From positions 21,310,599 through 21,374,598 of the forward strand of contig NC_091933.1 of NCBI RefSeq assembly GCF_041260155.1: 64,000 nucleotides of DNA, given 5' to 3'. This document shows, in pieces, positions 35,363 to 44,938 of this stretch; position 1 is the first letter of the stretch, and the number at the start of each line of letters is the position of its first letter. A program made the translations under genes and the position numbers. The notes below the pieces were generated by a model, which was given only the letters and a program-made list of their open reading frames with translations, searched no databases and was not told the DNA's origin. This stretch comes from Ptychodera flava. Lineage: Eukaryota; Hemichordata; Enteropneusta; Ptychoderidae.

Positions 35363-36420
35363 TCACCTGATAGATAAAATTTTAGTAATTTCCTCTGAAC
35401 TTAAAATGTGACGGAAGACCATTACTTCAAATAATATGAGACGTTTCAGATGAATGGTACTGATATCTAAAGTGTTCACTCTTTTATCTCTACGTACAAA
35501 TGTAGTTCCTAAGTCGTTCTCTATTCTATTCCCACCAACAAAACATTCAATACTCATTTCCCCTCCCCGATCTTTATCAATACTTATGATAATATCACAA
35601 GATGTTCTGTTATCTGTTTTCATAGCATAATATCCAACCAAATCGTCAAATTCATCTCCAGTAGCTAACTTTACACATCTAATGAGAACTGTACCATGTT
35701 GAAGTATTTTCATATTATCAGTCATCTGTTGATTACAGTCTGTAAAGTTAATTCAGCTGCCTCATCACCGACACTTTTAAGACCCAGTTTCGAGGCGTTG
35801 TGTCCCAAAATAATCTTACTGGAACTCCGCTAGCTGTATACGAGCAATAATTCTCCCCCTCGTTTATCCACCTTCTTAGTGTATTATCTGCCTTCATTAT
35901 TGTATTAAGAGGACTAATTTTAAGATGAATTGGTATACCAAGAAGTGCAATGTATGGATTTGTAGGAGTAAGCCAACTACGAAAATCTAACAATTTATAT
36001 TTGTTTACATTGCTATCAAAATAAATCACATTCGGAGTTCCTGGTGGTTCAGCAACACCTCCTGCAATTCACTATCCAATATATCTAAGATGTTACGCGG
36101 CACATTATAAGGCATGAATTCTGACTAGCCGAATCCCATGTCAGAGCAAAAGGAGTAGAATCATTCGAAGCCTTTGTGGCGTCAATTACAGTTTCATCAA
36201 TGTCTTTAAGTTCGGAAAATTCTACAGCATGTTCGTGGGGTGGCGCCGCGGCATTGGCTAAAACGAAATATTTTTCGCGGTCTTTATAACGAAGGACGTA
36301 ATCCTTATTATGATTAGCAGCCATCTTAGTATTATTGTTAACTTTAACATCACTCAGATCTTCAAGCTCAAGATTTTGCATACGAATTGTACCTAGACCG
36401 AAGCCACTTGGATCAGACAT
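35363..36420 (-). CDS. Polinton fibre/lectin-like region (broken)
   Basis: Next to the left repeat, reading toward the end of the element. The upstream part starts MSDPSGFGLGTIRMQN and contains two repeats of the kind seen in phage tail fibres (LSDV...YVLRYKDREKYFVL and LKDIDE...PFALTWDSASQN). A middle part has no recognised motif. The terminal part ends ILFEVMVFRHILSSEEITKI, resembling the last strand of concanavalin-A/LamG lectin folds. A receptor-binding fibre is the inferred role. The region is broken, about two breaks. Confidence 0.55.
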
Positions 36421-36484
36421 ACTCCGTAGGGACCTATATACAGTGAAAATTAAAATAATACCTTGTAATATACAATACACAGTC

Positions 36485-36962
36485 ATGGCTTCAGCTATAG
36501 GAATGACAGTTCTCGGTGCTGTATTAAATGCAACGGCATTCACAGGAGGAAATATTATCGGACAAAAGCTTTCTGGTAATGGTGATGCTCTTATTGAAGA
36601 GAAAGTCCGACATGATAAAGCATTAGAAAATTTGAACATGATCGCAACGTCTGGTCAGAAAAAGATTACTACAGGCTGATTGGGAAAGAGAAAATCAAGC
36701 AAAGGACGCACATGCTGCAGCTGAGTTAAGAGATACAGATGCAGAAATCCTTGAAGAAGCAGCGGCGCAAGCCAACTATGCATCAGGTCGTTCCGAAGGG
36801 CCAGTTCAATTCTCAGATTATTATCAACCCAGTCCTGAGCAAAAGAAATATGAAATGATATATATTGCTGGAGGATTGGTCGTGGGATGGTTTATCTTCC
36901 GTAGGGTTACACCGGTAGGGGCCCGCTTCGGGACTACTACAGCAATTCAATACAAAAGCTAA
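36485..36962 (+). CDS. Small Ala-rich Polinton protein region with a membrane segment (broken)
   Basis: Starts MASAIGMTVLGAVLNATAFT, an Ala/Gly-rich hydrophobic N-terminus. The region further on encodes an Ala/Glu-rich helix and a hydrophobic stretch (IYIAGGLVVGWFIF) near its end. The family is not named. About one break. It runs opposite to its neighbours. Confidence 0.45.
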
Positions 36963-37025
36963 TTGGCCAGTTATTGAAATCGATCATGTTCCCATCCTGA
37001 TCTGTTATCCAGATACGCATTGAAT

Positions 37026-37373
37026 TCATGTAATCTCCCCTTTTCTCAATGGCATAGAAATTGCTCCGTTTTTAAAATCGTAAGTAACCTTTTCACTTAT
37101 TTCTCTCGTATCCCGGATGGGAAGTATTTGTAAACAGTTCGATACTTTCCCCTGTATGTATCCTCCGGAGGCACCCGAACCAAATGAAACATAATTTCCA
37201 GTAACATCGACTACATCTGAATGAACTATATATTTAGTGACTGTTAAGAAATCCACTTTCTTCGGACTAATAGTACTTTTTATAACTGGGTTGTCCTCAG
37301 GTTTATCTGAAAAACCAACTACGTTGGCAAAGCTACCTGTAGCATTGAAATAAACTTTAACATCTTTAGCCAA
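37026..37373 (-). CDS. Unrecognised Polinton protein, 115 aa
   Basis: Starts MAKDVKVYFNATGSFANVVG and is rich in beta-prone residues, with a Gly/Ser run (SFGSGASGGY). No family recognised. Its position in a - strand run next to the fibre-like region suggests a virion surface or structural part (inference). It looks whole. Confidence 0.5.
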   Translation of the reverse strand: MAKDVKVYFNATGSFANVVGFSDKPEDNPVIKSTISPKKVDFLTVTKYIVHSDVVDVTGNYVSFGSGASGGYIQGKVSNCLQILPIRDTREISEKVTYDFKNGAISMPLRKGEIT

Positions 37374-37443
37374 AGTTAGAAGAACGTGGTTTGCGGCAGA
37401 TGTTTTTCAAAATTAATTTTTTGCTTCAACCCGATTGCTTTGT

Positions 37444-37665
37444 TTAACGTATCGATATTGTAGTTACCTGGACGTATTGATTTAGTCTTCTTCGGTTGGT
37501 CACCTTCTTGATATTTATTACATTATTCGTCGATGTTATGTTATGCCATGAATTATATAGTCCGCACTCTAGCAGTCTTATCTTCGTAAACTGTGTCGTG
37601 TCAATGCAAGGGTAAAAATTAACAGTGACTGGTTCACCTGTTTGGCTTTCAATCCAAATGATCAT
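37444..37665 (-). CDS. Unrecognised small Polinton protein, 73 aa
   Basis: Starts MIIWIESQTGEPVTVNFYPC and is beta-rich without a recognised motif. The short length and the neighbour 37026–37373 suggest it belongs to the same structural group. Whether it is whole is unclear. Confidence 0.4.
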   Translation of the reverse strand: MIIWIESQTGEPVTVNFYPCIDTTQFTKIRLLECGLYNSWHNITSTNNVINIKKVTNRRRLNQYVQVTTISIR

Positions 37666-37727
37666 TGTTGTGCGCTGTATATATTACTAAGTATAAATGT
37701 TCGATGAATATTATTCGAAGGTGCCCA

Positions 37728-37958
37728 TTACGAAGTATAAGGTTCTGCAGGAATAATATTTTTCTGTTCAAGGAGATCTTTGGTTGCAACCGCGGCAGCA
37801 GTCGCACCGCCTAATTTTGCCAATCGAGTCAAATTTGGACGACTTGGATCGCCAACCTCTATTTTCAGAAATTTGCTGGAGATCATAAGATATCCCATCG
37901 CAAGTCCTGCGATTACAATACCATCGTACATTGTGTTTACAACTGTTTTAATATCCAT
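37728..37958 (-). CDS. Small Polinton membrane protein, 76 aa
   Basis: Starts MDIKTVVNTMYDGIVIAGLA. Residues about 12–28 are a membrane helix, and an Ala-rich stretch (GGATAAAVATKD) follows. It overlaps the end of the next gene upstream (37937–38434) by about 20 bp, as in a compact viral-type cluster. It looks whole; the function is unknown. Confidence 0.5.
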   Translation of the reverse strand: MDIKTVVNTMYDGIVIAGLAMGYLMISSKFLKIEVGDPSRPNLTRLAKLGGATAAAVATKDLLEQKNIIPAEPYTS

Positions 37959-38434
37959 GATTGCTGACTAGTATATAAAATAAAAAATAAAAATAAAAAA
38001 TATGGGGAGTTAATCCATCTCATACAATGTAGAGGAGCTGGAAACCTCTCCCTCCCCCTCCCCCTCCCCCTCCCCTCCCCTCCCCTCGGAACCCCTGTCG
38101 GAACTGTTCTGGATGGAGCTGCTACGGGCTCTGTTTTTTTTGCTTTCTGAAGCGGTTCCCGCGGTTTCCGGGGAGGACAGGGGGTATGCCGAGCACGCCC
38201 CCAATATAGCCCTAATGCAGTCAATGAAACTCCCACAATTCCTAAAACAAGATAACATTTATTATACCAGCGTGAATTATTATCACACTGTTCTTTCATT
38301 GTAGGCGGTAGGTCTGCCGCTACCACATCGCTATCATTCCCCACCATTGCTTGGCGTTTCTTCTCCTTGTTTTGCCTGTTCCATTCCGCTAGTCGCTTGC
38401 CCGCAGCAACTCTCCCTGGATGCTTCGGTGGCAT
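37937..38434 (-). CDS. Basic Polinton protein with a membrane segment, 165 aa
   Basis: N-terminus MPPKHPGRVAAGKRLAEWNR is strongly basic and recalls small conserved Polinton proteins. A membrane helix (YLVLGIVGVSLTALGLYW) follows, then a Pro/Lys-rich and Gly/Arg-rich low-complexity tail encoded by a purine-rich repeat. The frame continues upstream of the ATG with a Thr/Pro/Gln-rich stretch and another hydrophobic segment, so the true start may lie further up. Confidence 0.5.
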   Translation of the reverse strand: MPPKHPGRVAAGKRLAEWNRQNKEKKRQAMVGNDSDVVAADLPPTMKEQCDNNSRWYNKCYLVLGIVGVSLTALGLYWGRARHTPCPPRKPREPLQKAKKTEPVAAPSRTVPTGVPRGGEGRGRGRGRERFPAPLHCMRWINSPYFLFLFFILYTSQQSWILKQL

Positions 38435-38676
38435 TGTAACTTTCTCTATGTTGCGCTGTGTCAGAGTCGGGAAGGTCGTCCCTGACGGAGTCGTTTGCGG
38501 TGTGGAGGTCGTTTCCGTTTGCTGAGTCGGAACCGTTGCGAAGTTGAATCCATTTATTTCAGGTACTATATTAAAACCGATTTTTTTAAAATTTAAATGT
38601 TTACCCGTAATTAAACCGGTGGAAATTAGAGCAATCAGGGGCCCCCACGTGTACGCTATCCGTCCTGATAATCGTT

Positions 38677-39054
38677 TTATTTCACTGTTAGAATAATAAA
38701 ATCCTTTTTAAGATCAGTGGCATAGTTATCTCGATCATCGATTGGAACTACCTGACTTATTGCGCGGGCTCCTAGATCTATGAAACTTTGAGTGATGGTA
38801 TCACTTATAAGAGAACTGTATCTCGCTTCATAGACTTTAAATGCTTTATTCACCGTTTCATCTCCCCATTTTTCTACGTCAGCAACTGAAATCTCCTTAC
38901 CAAAAAATAACTTACTTTGACCACTTGCGATGACACAGAGTATTTTTTCACGTTTCGTCTCTATTATGGATCGAGCGTCCGAAGGCACCGAAGGCACCGA
39001 AGCCCCTTCGGAACGCGTATTTGCCGCTGCCGATGACTTTATTAAATTCTCCAT
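38677..39054 (-). CDS. Unrecognised Polinton protein, about 125 aa
   Basis: I chose the ATG at 39054 (MENLIKSSAAANTRSEGA), because upstream codons are hydrophobic and look untranslated. Short Pro/Ser repeats (VPSVPSD) come from a CGTTCCGAAGG-type insert. The C-terminal half is helical. No family recognised. It looks whole. Confidence 0.45.
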   Translation of the reverse strand: MENLIKSSAAANTRSEGASVPSVPSDARSIIETKREKILCVIASGQSKLFFGKEISVADVEKWGDETVNKAFKVYEARYSSLISDTITQSFIDLGARAISQVVPIDDRDNYATDLKKDFIILTVK

Positions 39055-39240
39055 TGTTTGCAGTATGTTATCTATTCTTAGTAAAAAATAAAAAATTCGT
39101 TTAAACCTGAATCCGAAATAAAGTATTAACATAGTCTGGAATGTTAGTACCCCTAACAGAACCGTACCGTAGGGATTCCGACAGGGATTCCGAGAAAATT
39201 CTCCTCCATTTAAATCTATATGTATATAGAAACACGAATA

Positions 39241-40435
39241 ATGAGTACAGACTTATTCCCAGTTGCTTTTCAATTGAATAAGACGAGCGTACCGACAGTA
39301 CAGCATGCTGATATTCCTTCCAAACCGGACGGGGGAATAAAACCTATTCTCATGGACTTAGAAATATATGTAACGCCGACAGATAAATTTACTTTTCATC
39401 CACGGGATGTGTTCAAAGATAACGTAATCACTCATCGATCAGCGAAAGAAAGTAATGTCTGGCTGGGCAGCCCAAAGATGAAATACTGGGACCAGCAACT
39501 GAATTTCGCTGTATGGTGTAGCACGACTGGTTGTGGTATATCATTCACCCATCTCTTCGATAAGAAATTTCCTCCGCAAATACGATCATTCTGCCGTTTC
39601 CATGTATATTTTACAATACGTCGTATCCTTCACGAAATGGGCGTTGCACTTCCAGACGATACCCCACCTTCAAAGCGGGCGACAATCCGTACAATCTCGT
39701 CCAATATGAACTTCTATGTACAGAATTTGGAAATATAAGTCCAACGAAGTCCGACTTTCGTTATCGAAAAGGTCAAAATAAAGGTCTTGGTTATGGATAT
39801 GAATATACACTAATCGTGGTCCCGTTCGACAGCCAAAAGCGATATACAACGGTCATGACTTTTTCCTCTCCGCCGACGGAGGCGTTTTCTATACACATAC
39901 CATTTTTGGAAAGAAAAAACATGTACTGCCCGACAAAGACAGACCACACTATTATTTCTTCCGAAATGATGGATCGGAGGGACAATACAATAGTTTCATT
40001 CCTCTGAAGGGAGACTCGGGACTAACAAAGGCCGGTCTCGCTCGCCTCAATGAAAGCCTTGAAGCCTACGTATATTGCATACTCGGTGCACAAGCAAATA
40101 TTCGCAGTACCATTGTGGGTGATACTGGCAGTGCACAGCAAGTCCGAAAAGAATTCGGCGTTCTCCTCGAAGATGAAATTCGCAATACCGACAAAGTAAT
40201 TAGTTATAGGCGATATCAAGACACAATAATGAATACTGGTGTCAAACTTGATATGGCAGTTCGCCCAATTTACTTCTCTTACCGTCTGAGATGGTCATTC
40301 TTTCGGGCCCGGCGATCTCAGGTTATAATAATGAATTGCAATACGCAACAGAATCTATGTCCTTCGGGGTGAATGGTGATATAAACACGGAAGTTCGAGA
40401 AAGTGCTGTACACGAGATGGAGGGGAGGCGGATCC
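39241..40435 (+). CDS. Polinton structural-type protein region (broken)
   Basis: Starts MSTDLFPVAFQLNKTSVPTV and contains DLEIYVTPTDKFTFHPRD, KYWDQQLNFAVWCSTTGCG and FCRFHVYFTIRRILHEMG. I recognise these blocks as a large protein recurring in animal Polintons. It is probably a capsid-associated structural protein, either the penton-type minor capsid protein or a further virion protein; I cannot decide. About three breaks. It lies upstream of the ATPase on the same strand. Confidence 0.5.
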
Positions 40436-40620
40436 TGTGAAGTGGCAGGACGAGCCCGGAGAGTCACCTCACAATGACACGACTCGGATTCGGTCCCCTC
40501 CCCTCCCCTCCCCGGAACGGGCAGCAGCAGTGACCGGCGCAGACCCTATTCATGAATATGGTAAAATTGGTTTGTTATCTTTAGCAATATTCATTACATT
40601 ATGTACAGTATATAGATCCG

Positions 40621-41220
40621 ATGTATGCAACTGTACCATTCAACATGATTGTAACTGGACCGACAAATTCTGGCAAAACGGAATATGTAATGGATCTCCT
40701 CACCGGTCCGTACCTAGGAAAATTCGAATATATAGTTTTCATTTGTCCGACATTCATGAACAATAAAACGTATAATAAAAGATTCATTTTCACTGATGAC
40801 AATGTGTTTGTGTTTCCAGTCGGACTCGATGCTGTGGATGATACACTAGCCTTCGTACGGAACGAATGGGTCGGTACAAACACTTTAATAGTACTCGACG
40901 ACTGCGCCGCGTCCAAAGATATGAAGAAGCGCAGTGACGTTTTAGTCAAACTTGGTTTCAGCGCAAGACACGACGGACTATCTGTCTGGGTTCTGACTCA
41001 ACAATATACTAGTATTAGTAAACCATTTAGGGAAAACATACAGATGTTAGTACTATTTTACACACCGAACAAGATAGACAACAAAACTATTATAAAAGAA
41101 TATGGAATGGAGGTGTCAGAACAGGAAGCCGTGGGCCTAATCAAGCAATTGAAAAGTAGGCCATTCAGTAAACTAGTATTTCATTTACGGCATCCGTACG
41201 ACATAAAATTTTTCGTATAA
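40621..41220 (+). CDS. Polinton packaging ATPase (FtsK/HerA type), 199 aa
   Basis: Walker A is GPTNSGKT (residues about 13–20) and Walker B is TLIVLDDC (about 88–95), followed by a sensor-like VWVLTQQY segment. This is the A32/FtsK-like ATPase that packages genomes in Polintons and related double-jelly-roll viruses. Length is near normal for the family. The reading looks whole. It ends 10 bp before the integrase start on the same strand. Confidence 0.9.
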   Translation: MYATVPFNMIVTGPTNSGKTEYVMDLLTGPYLGKFEYIVFICPTFMNNKTYNKRFIFTDDNVFVFPVGLDAVDDTLAFVRNEWVGTNTLIVLDDCAASKDMKKRSDVLVKLGFSARHDGLSVWVLTQQYTSISKPFRENIQMLVLFYTPNKIDNKTIIKEYGMEVSEQEAVGLIKQLKSRPFSKLVFHLRHPYDIKFFV

Positions 41221-41230
41221 TATAGCAATT

Positions 41231-42391
41231 ATGGAAGCTGAAGCCGAAGGCTCCGCTGAAGGCACTCTTAGAGAATTATATTACAACCCGAAAACTGGTT
41301 TTGGAGGTGTACAAAAATTGTATGACGCAGCACGCGCCAGTGGACTCCACGTTACTAAGAAAGAGGTACAGGACTGGTTAAAAACTCAGCTAACTTATAA
41401 TCTTCATAAACCGGTCCCTCGTACTCGTGGCGCGTTCCGAAGGGGCCGGCGCGTTTTCGTAACATCGATAGACGCTCAGTGGGAAGCTGATCTCGTGGAA
41501 TTCCCTCCCCCGTTCGCAAAAGAGAACCGTAACATTCGATACATGCTAACAGTAATCGATGTACTCAGTAAATACGCATGGGCCAGGCCGATACAGTCAA
41601 AAACGGCTGATGATACGTTACAGGCACTACAAGACGTGATTAAGAAATCCGGGAGAAGGCCCGACAAACTTCAGACAGATGAGGGGCGGGAATTTACTAA
41701 TCGAAAAATGCAGGGGTGGTTGGAGGAGTCGGGAATTCACTGGTTTCACACCTACAGTGACAAAAAAGCTAGCGTCGTGGAACGTTTTAATCGGACCCTC
41801 AAGACGATGATGTGGAAATACTTTACATACAGACAGACACGTGAATGGCTTTCTATTTTACCAGAACTTCTCGAGAATTACAACAACACCGTTCACGGAA
41901 GTATCAAAATGAAACCCAGGGACGTAACAGAGGACAACGATTGGCAGGCATTTTATACACTATTCGGTCCTGAGTTGGCAGCCGGGGAGCCAACCCTGAA
42001 TTCAAGCCGGGGAGAACGTGTCCGAGTTACAAAATACAAGACCACTTTTAAGAAAGGATATTTACCAAATTGGACAGAGGAGATTTTCGTAGTTTCAAAA
42101 GTTGTGTACGCAGCTGGCTTGGGAACACCACCAGTTTACAAAATAAAAGATCTGAATGGAGAGGAAATACTCGGCACTTTCTATTCTGATGAACTTCAGA
42201 GCGCCCTTTCGGAAGGTGCCGACGAGCTGTACAGAGTAGAACGAATTTTGAAGACGAAAAAAATTAGGGGAAAGAAATATTATCTGATAAATGGCGCGGT
42301 TATCCGGAAAGTTTCAATAGTTGGGAGCGCGGAGGAAATGTTATTAGTACTACGTAAGTACTTCGTAAGTTCCTGTGCTGGTACTACGTAA
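41231..42391 (+). CDS. Polinton integrase with chromodomain-like tail, 386 aa
   Basis: Retroviral-type integrase core with the DDE residues in QWEADLVEF, LQTDEGREF and SVVERFNRT (residues about 83–195). The N-terminal part is helical and the C-terminus holds a chromodomain-like stretch (ELYRVERILKTKKIRGKKYY). It inserts the element and makes the 6-bp duplication, which agrees with the TCCGTA flanks. It looks whole, although the last residues run into a palindrome-rich repeat. Confidence 0.92.
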   Translation: MEAEAEGSAEGTLRELYYNPKTGFGGVQKLYDAARASGLHVTKKEVQDWLKTQLTYNLHKPVPRTRGAFRRGRRVFVTSIDAQWEADLVEFPPPFAKENRNIRYMLTVIDVLSKYAWARPIQSKTADDTLQALQDVIKKSGRRPDKLQTDEGREFTNRKMQGWLEESGIHWFHTYSDKKASVVERFNRTLKTMMWKYFTYRQTREWLSILPELLENYNNTVHGSIKMKPRDVTEDNDWQAFYTLFGPELAAGEPTLNSSRGERVRVTKYKTTFKKGYLPNWTEEIFVVSKVVYAAGLGTPPVYKIKDLNGEEILGTFYSDELQSALSEGADELYRVERILKTKKIRGKKYYLINGAVIRKVSIVGSAEEMLLVLRKYFVSSCAGTT

Positions 42392-42445
42392 GTACTTGTC
42401 AAGTACTTACGTAAGTACTAACGTAAGTATTTACGAAAGTTATTC
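42350..42445. repeat. Cluster of GTAAGTAC/GTACTTAC palindromes
   Basis: Words of the type ACTTACGTAAGTACT and TACGTAAGTACTT repeat in both orientations about six times just after the integrase gene, overlapping its last codons. Confidence 0.85.
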
Positions 42446-42560
42446 AATAAGTACCATGGAAAAAGTCTTAATTTCTTGAAAGAAGAAAGTGTCAGTTTAC
42501 CACCTCGCTTCCACCCACCTGGCCAAGTATTTATCATGTACTGTCGTAAGTAATGTTCAC

Positions 42561-43580
42561 TTATTGCATCTTTTTCGGCAGTATGTGGATGAGGTGGTAC
42601 CCCTCAGTTCCTGAACATATTAAGTTTGCAAGATCTTCAAAGCGACTTCTCATGTTGCCACGGTCCGTTCTTTCGAGCGCCCCTTTTTCAGCTTTATCAA
42701 TAAGTTCTGGCTGAAGTATAATGTACACAACTGACATGAACCATAGACAAGTAACTCCAAAGTCCACCCTTTTCATCATATCAAGTGCTCGTAAGTCAAA
42801 CGGAGCATTATAAGCACACACTGTTTCACAAGCATTAAGAAGTTTGTGTAGGTTCTTGAGTGAGACTCGACGTTGTTCTAGTTGTTCTTGACCAGGTGGA
42901 TAATAAGCTTTTTCAAGTTCCTCCTCCTCGAAACCGTCTATTAAAATCCCTGGCTGCCGCCGCTCCATGCAATTCCAAAGTCAAAAGCTCGTGGATATTC
43001 TACTGGTCCGACTGTCTCGGTATCAATTGTTGGATTAAGTATATTCTTGAGAACTTCAGGCGTAAGGGGCTGACTAATTACCAAACATGGAAGCCTGTAG
43101 TCGTGGCAAATTTCTAAGAAAGTCTGTTTGAACTTGTTGTGAATCTCTTCTAGTTCTTTAAGGCGGTTATTTCGTACGACCTGGCTCGAGTCAACACATT
43201 CCGCCTGCAATAATCCCAAGGCATATCTTTGAATATGATAATGAAACTATGCAAATGGTCAAATGCTCTAGAAACAATCTTTTTTTCTTCCCACTCCGTG
43301 GAAACGCCCCGGATTCGAGAAAAAGTCAGATGTTGAATTATGGAAGAGTCACAAATAATGTAGCGTTCCGAAGGATCTTTCCCAGCCCGACATTGTAAAC
43401 TAAGAGTATGTTCTATAAACTGATTCTGAAAATCGGCAATCGAAACGTGGCGCCATTATAAAAGTCGGCAATGTTGCTAGAAAAACTAGTGTCAAATTCT
43501 GGTACGTGAGACGCAGACAAATTTACTGCATCGTAACTCTTACCACTTCCAGTTGGTCCATTTATGAATATGTATGACAT
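42561..43580 (-). CDS. Kinase-like and exonuclease-like region of the Polinton (broken)
   Basis: Read from 43580 down, the region opens MSYIFINGPTGSGKSYDAV, with a P-loop (GPTGSGKS). Later parts include a helical block (VVRNNRLKELEEIHNKFKQT) like the C-terminal helices of nucleoside or polynucleotide kinases. A second module has TIDTETVGPVEYPRAF and CETVCAYNAPFDLRAL, resembling the ExoI (DxE) and ExoII motifs of DnaQ-type 3'-5' exonucleases. Neither belongs to the core Polinton set. Broken, about four breaks. Confidence 0.45.
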
Positions 43581-43649
43581 TTTGGGGATACTATATCATA
43601 GAAATTTTTTTAAAAATTTTTTTTTTATTAAGATATATACGATAAGACA

Positions 43650-44405
43650 ATGACAATCCTTTCTATTTCAGATGCAATAAAAATACTTGAAACCGGAGAA
43701 AACATCAAAATTGATGATGGAGGCAAATTAGTATTTGGTGAATATGTAGATCCTATTATATATGTAGACAGTGAGCTAGAAGTGGTTTTCCCCATCGGAC
43801 CTAAGTACGGTTCTAAAGATCCTGCTACATGCGATGAAATGTGTGTCCGTTGGCAACCGAGTCTTCAAAAGTTTACCGATTTAATAGTATTCCGTACCCT
43901 AGGTGAAAGTTTCGATGCAAGCACTGCTAAAAGTTATGCTGCAAGCCTGGCCGCTCACTCCAAGAATACTACTGGATTTTACAATCCATCTAAAGTGTAT
44001 CAGAAGCGAGGGAGCGAGACACAGGGCGTGGCGTATTTTAAATTTCGATTTAAAAGAGGGGGAGGGAGAGGGAGAAATCACGATTTCGCTACATGTATTG
44101 ATATGGTTCAAGAAATTGACTGCGGTTTTAAAACAGTGAGTCCGTTACTACCAGTCCGAGAAAATCCTGCTATTGTACCTCGTAATATCCGGAAAGGTAG
44201 TAAGATAGAATTCTTAGCATTTAAACCGCGCTTAAGTAAGCGTGGCCTTTCTTTCACTGTTGAGAGATTAATATTTTGTGCTGCACCTAATAAACCAGAA
44301 ATTCAAGATGCGGAAGAAATAGTCGACTTAGAAAGATTAGGTGAGATATATAAACAAATAAATGCTGACAAAAATATTATAGTGGATTTTGATGACCTAT
44401 CATAA
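43650..44405 (+). CDS. Unrecognised Polinton protein, 251 aa
   Basis: Starts MTILSISDAIKILETGENIK and is acidic at the end (VDLERLGE...VDFDDLS). The middle holds a basic Gly/Arg-rich stretch from a purine-rich repeat. Its position directly before the polymerase gene and its acidic tail recall single-stranded-DNA-binding proteins, but that is a guess. It looks whole. A TATA-like ATATATAC lies about 15 bp before the ATG. Confidence 0.5.
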   Translation: MTILSISDAIKILETGENIKIDDGGKLVFGEYVDPIIYVDSELEVVFPIGPKYGSKDPATCDEMCVRWQPSLQKFTDLIVFRTLGESFDASTAKSYAASLAAHSKNTTGFYNPSKVYQKRGSETQGVAYFKFRFKRGGGRGRNHDFATCIDMVQEIDCGFKTVSPLLPVRENPAIVPRNIRKGSKIEFLAFKPRLSKRGLSFTVERLIFCAAPNKPEIQDAEEIVDLERLGEIYKQINADKNIIVDFDDLS

Positions 44406-44431
44406 AATAATTATTTTTCATTTTAAAAAAT

Positions 44432-44497
44432 TTTAGGATAGTATATATCATAAAGATTATTATGTTTAGGATAGTATATATCATAAAGATTATTATG
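44432..44497 (+). promoter_or_regulatory. Duplicated promoter-like unit before the polymerase cluster
   Basis: The word TTAGGATAGTATATATCATA and the following AAGATTATTATG occur twice in tandem, each ending in an ATG. The TATATATC core fits a TATA-like element; related words precede other genes of this Polinton (near 43630 and 40610). Confidence 0.45.
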
Positions 44498-44912
44498 GCC
44501 CATCGATTACATGAGCATTCAAGGGAGCAGTTTTACGAAAAGAATTTCCTGAAGTCAAGCGAGTCGAGGATATCGGGGAGCTGGTGGATATTGAAGGTAT
44601 GGTCAAAGAAACGGAACGAAAGATGTACTCTGTTTATACCGAAATGGAAGTCAAATTACGGATCCGAAAACTGGTAATACACAACCGCGTACATTGTATG
44701 TTAAATTAAAAGATACATACACAAAAGATGTAAGAGGATCGGGATCGGATGTGGGGCAACAATTAATAGATCGCTACGACCTTATGCTTGATACAATTGA
44801 AAATGTTGAGGGTTCTGGTCTCGTTCTCGAGGAGATACTTAATTTTGAAGTAATTCTAGTAGAAGTTTTACTCGGGGCTGGGGCTGCGCAGTCCAACTTC
44901 CCAGATGGTTAA
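44495..44912 (+). CDS. N-terminal polymerase-linked region of the Polinton (broken)
   Basis: Opens MAHRLHEHSREQFYEKNFLK and later holds YVKLKDTYTKDVRGSG and an acidic LILEE-type stretch. It immediately precedes the polymerase region and may be its extreme N-terminus or a separate small gene. Broken, about two breaks. Confidence 0.35.
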
Positions 44913-44938
44913 AAAATAAGCATTGTGTTAGCGATCTG

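Noticed and set aside
39241-40435. Calling this region the Polinton major capsid protein
   Set aside because: The double-jelly-roll-like block is in 48127–49387 instead; this region is left as structural-type, undecided.
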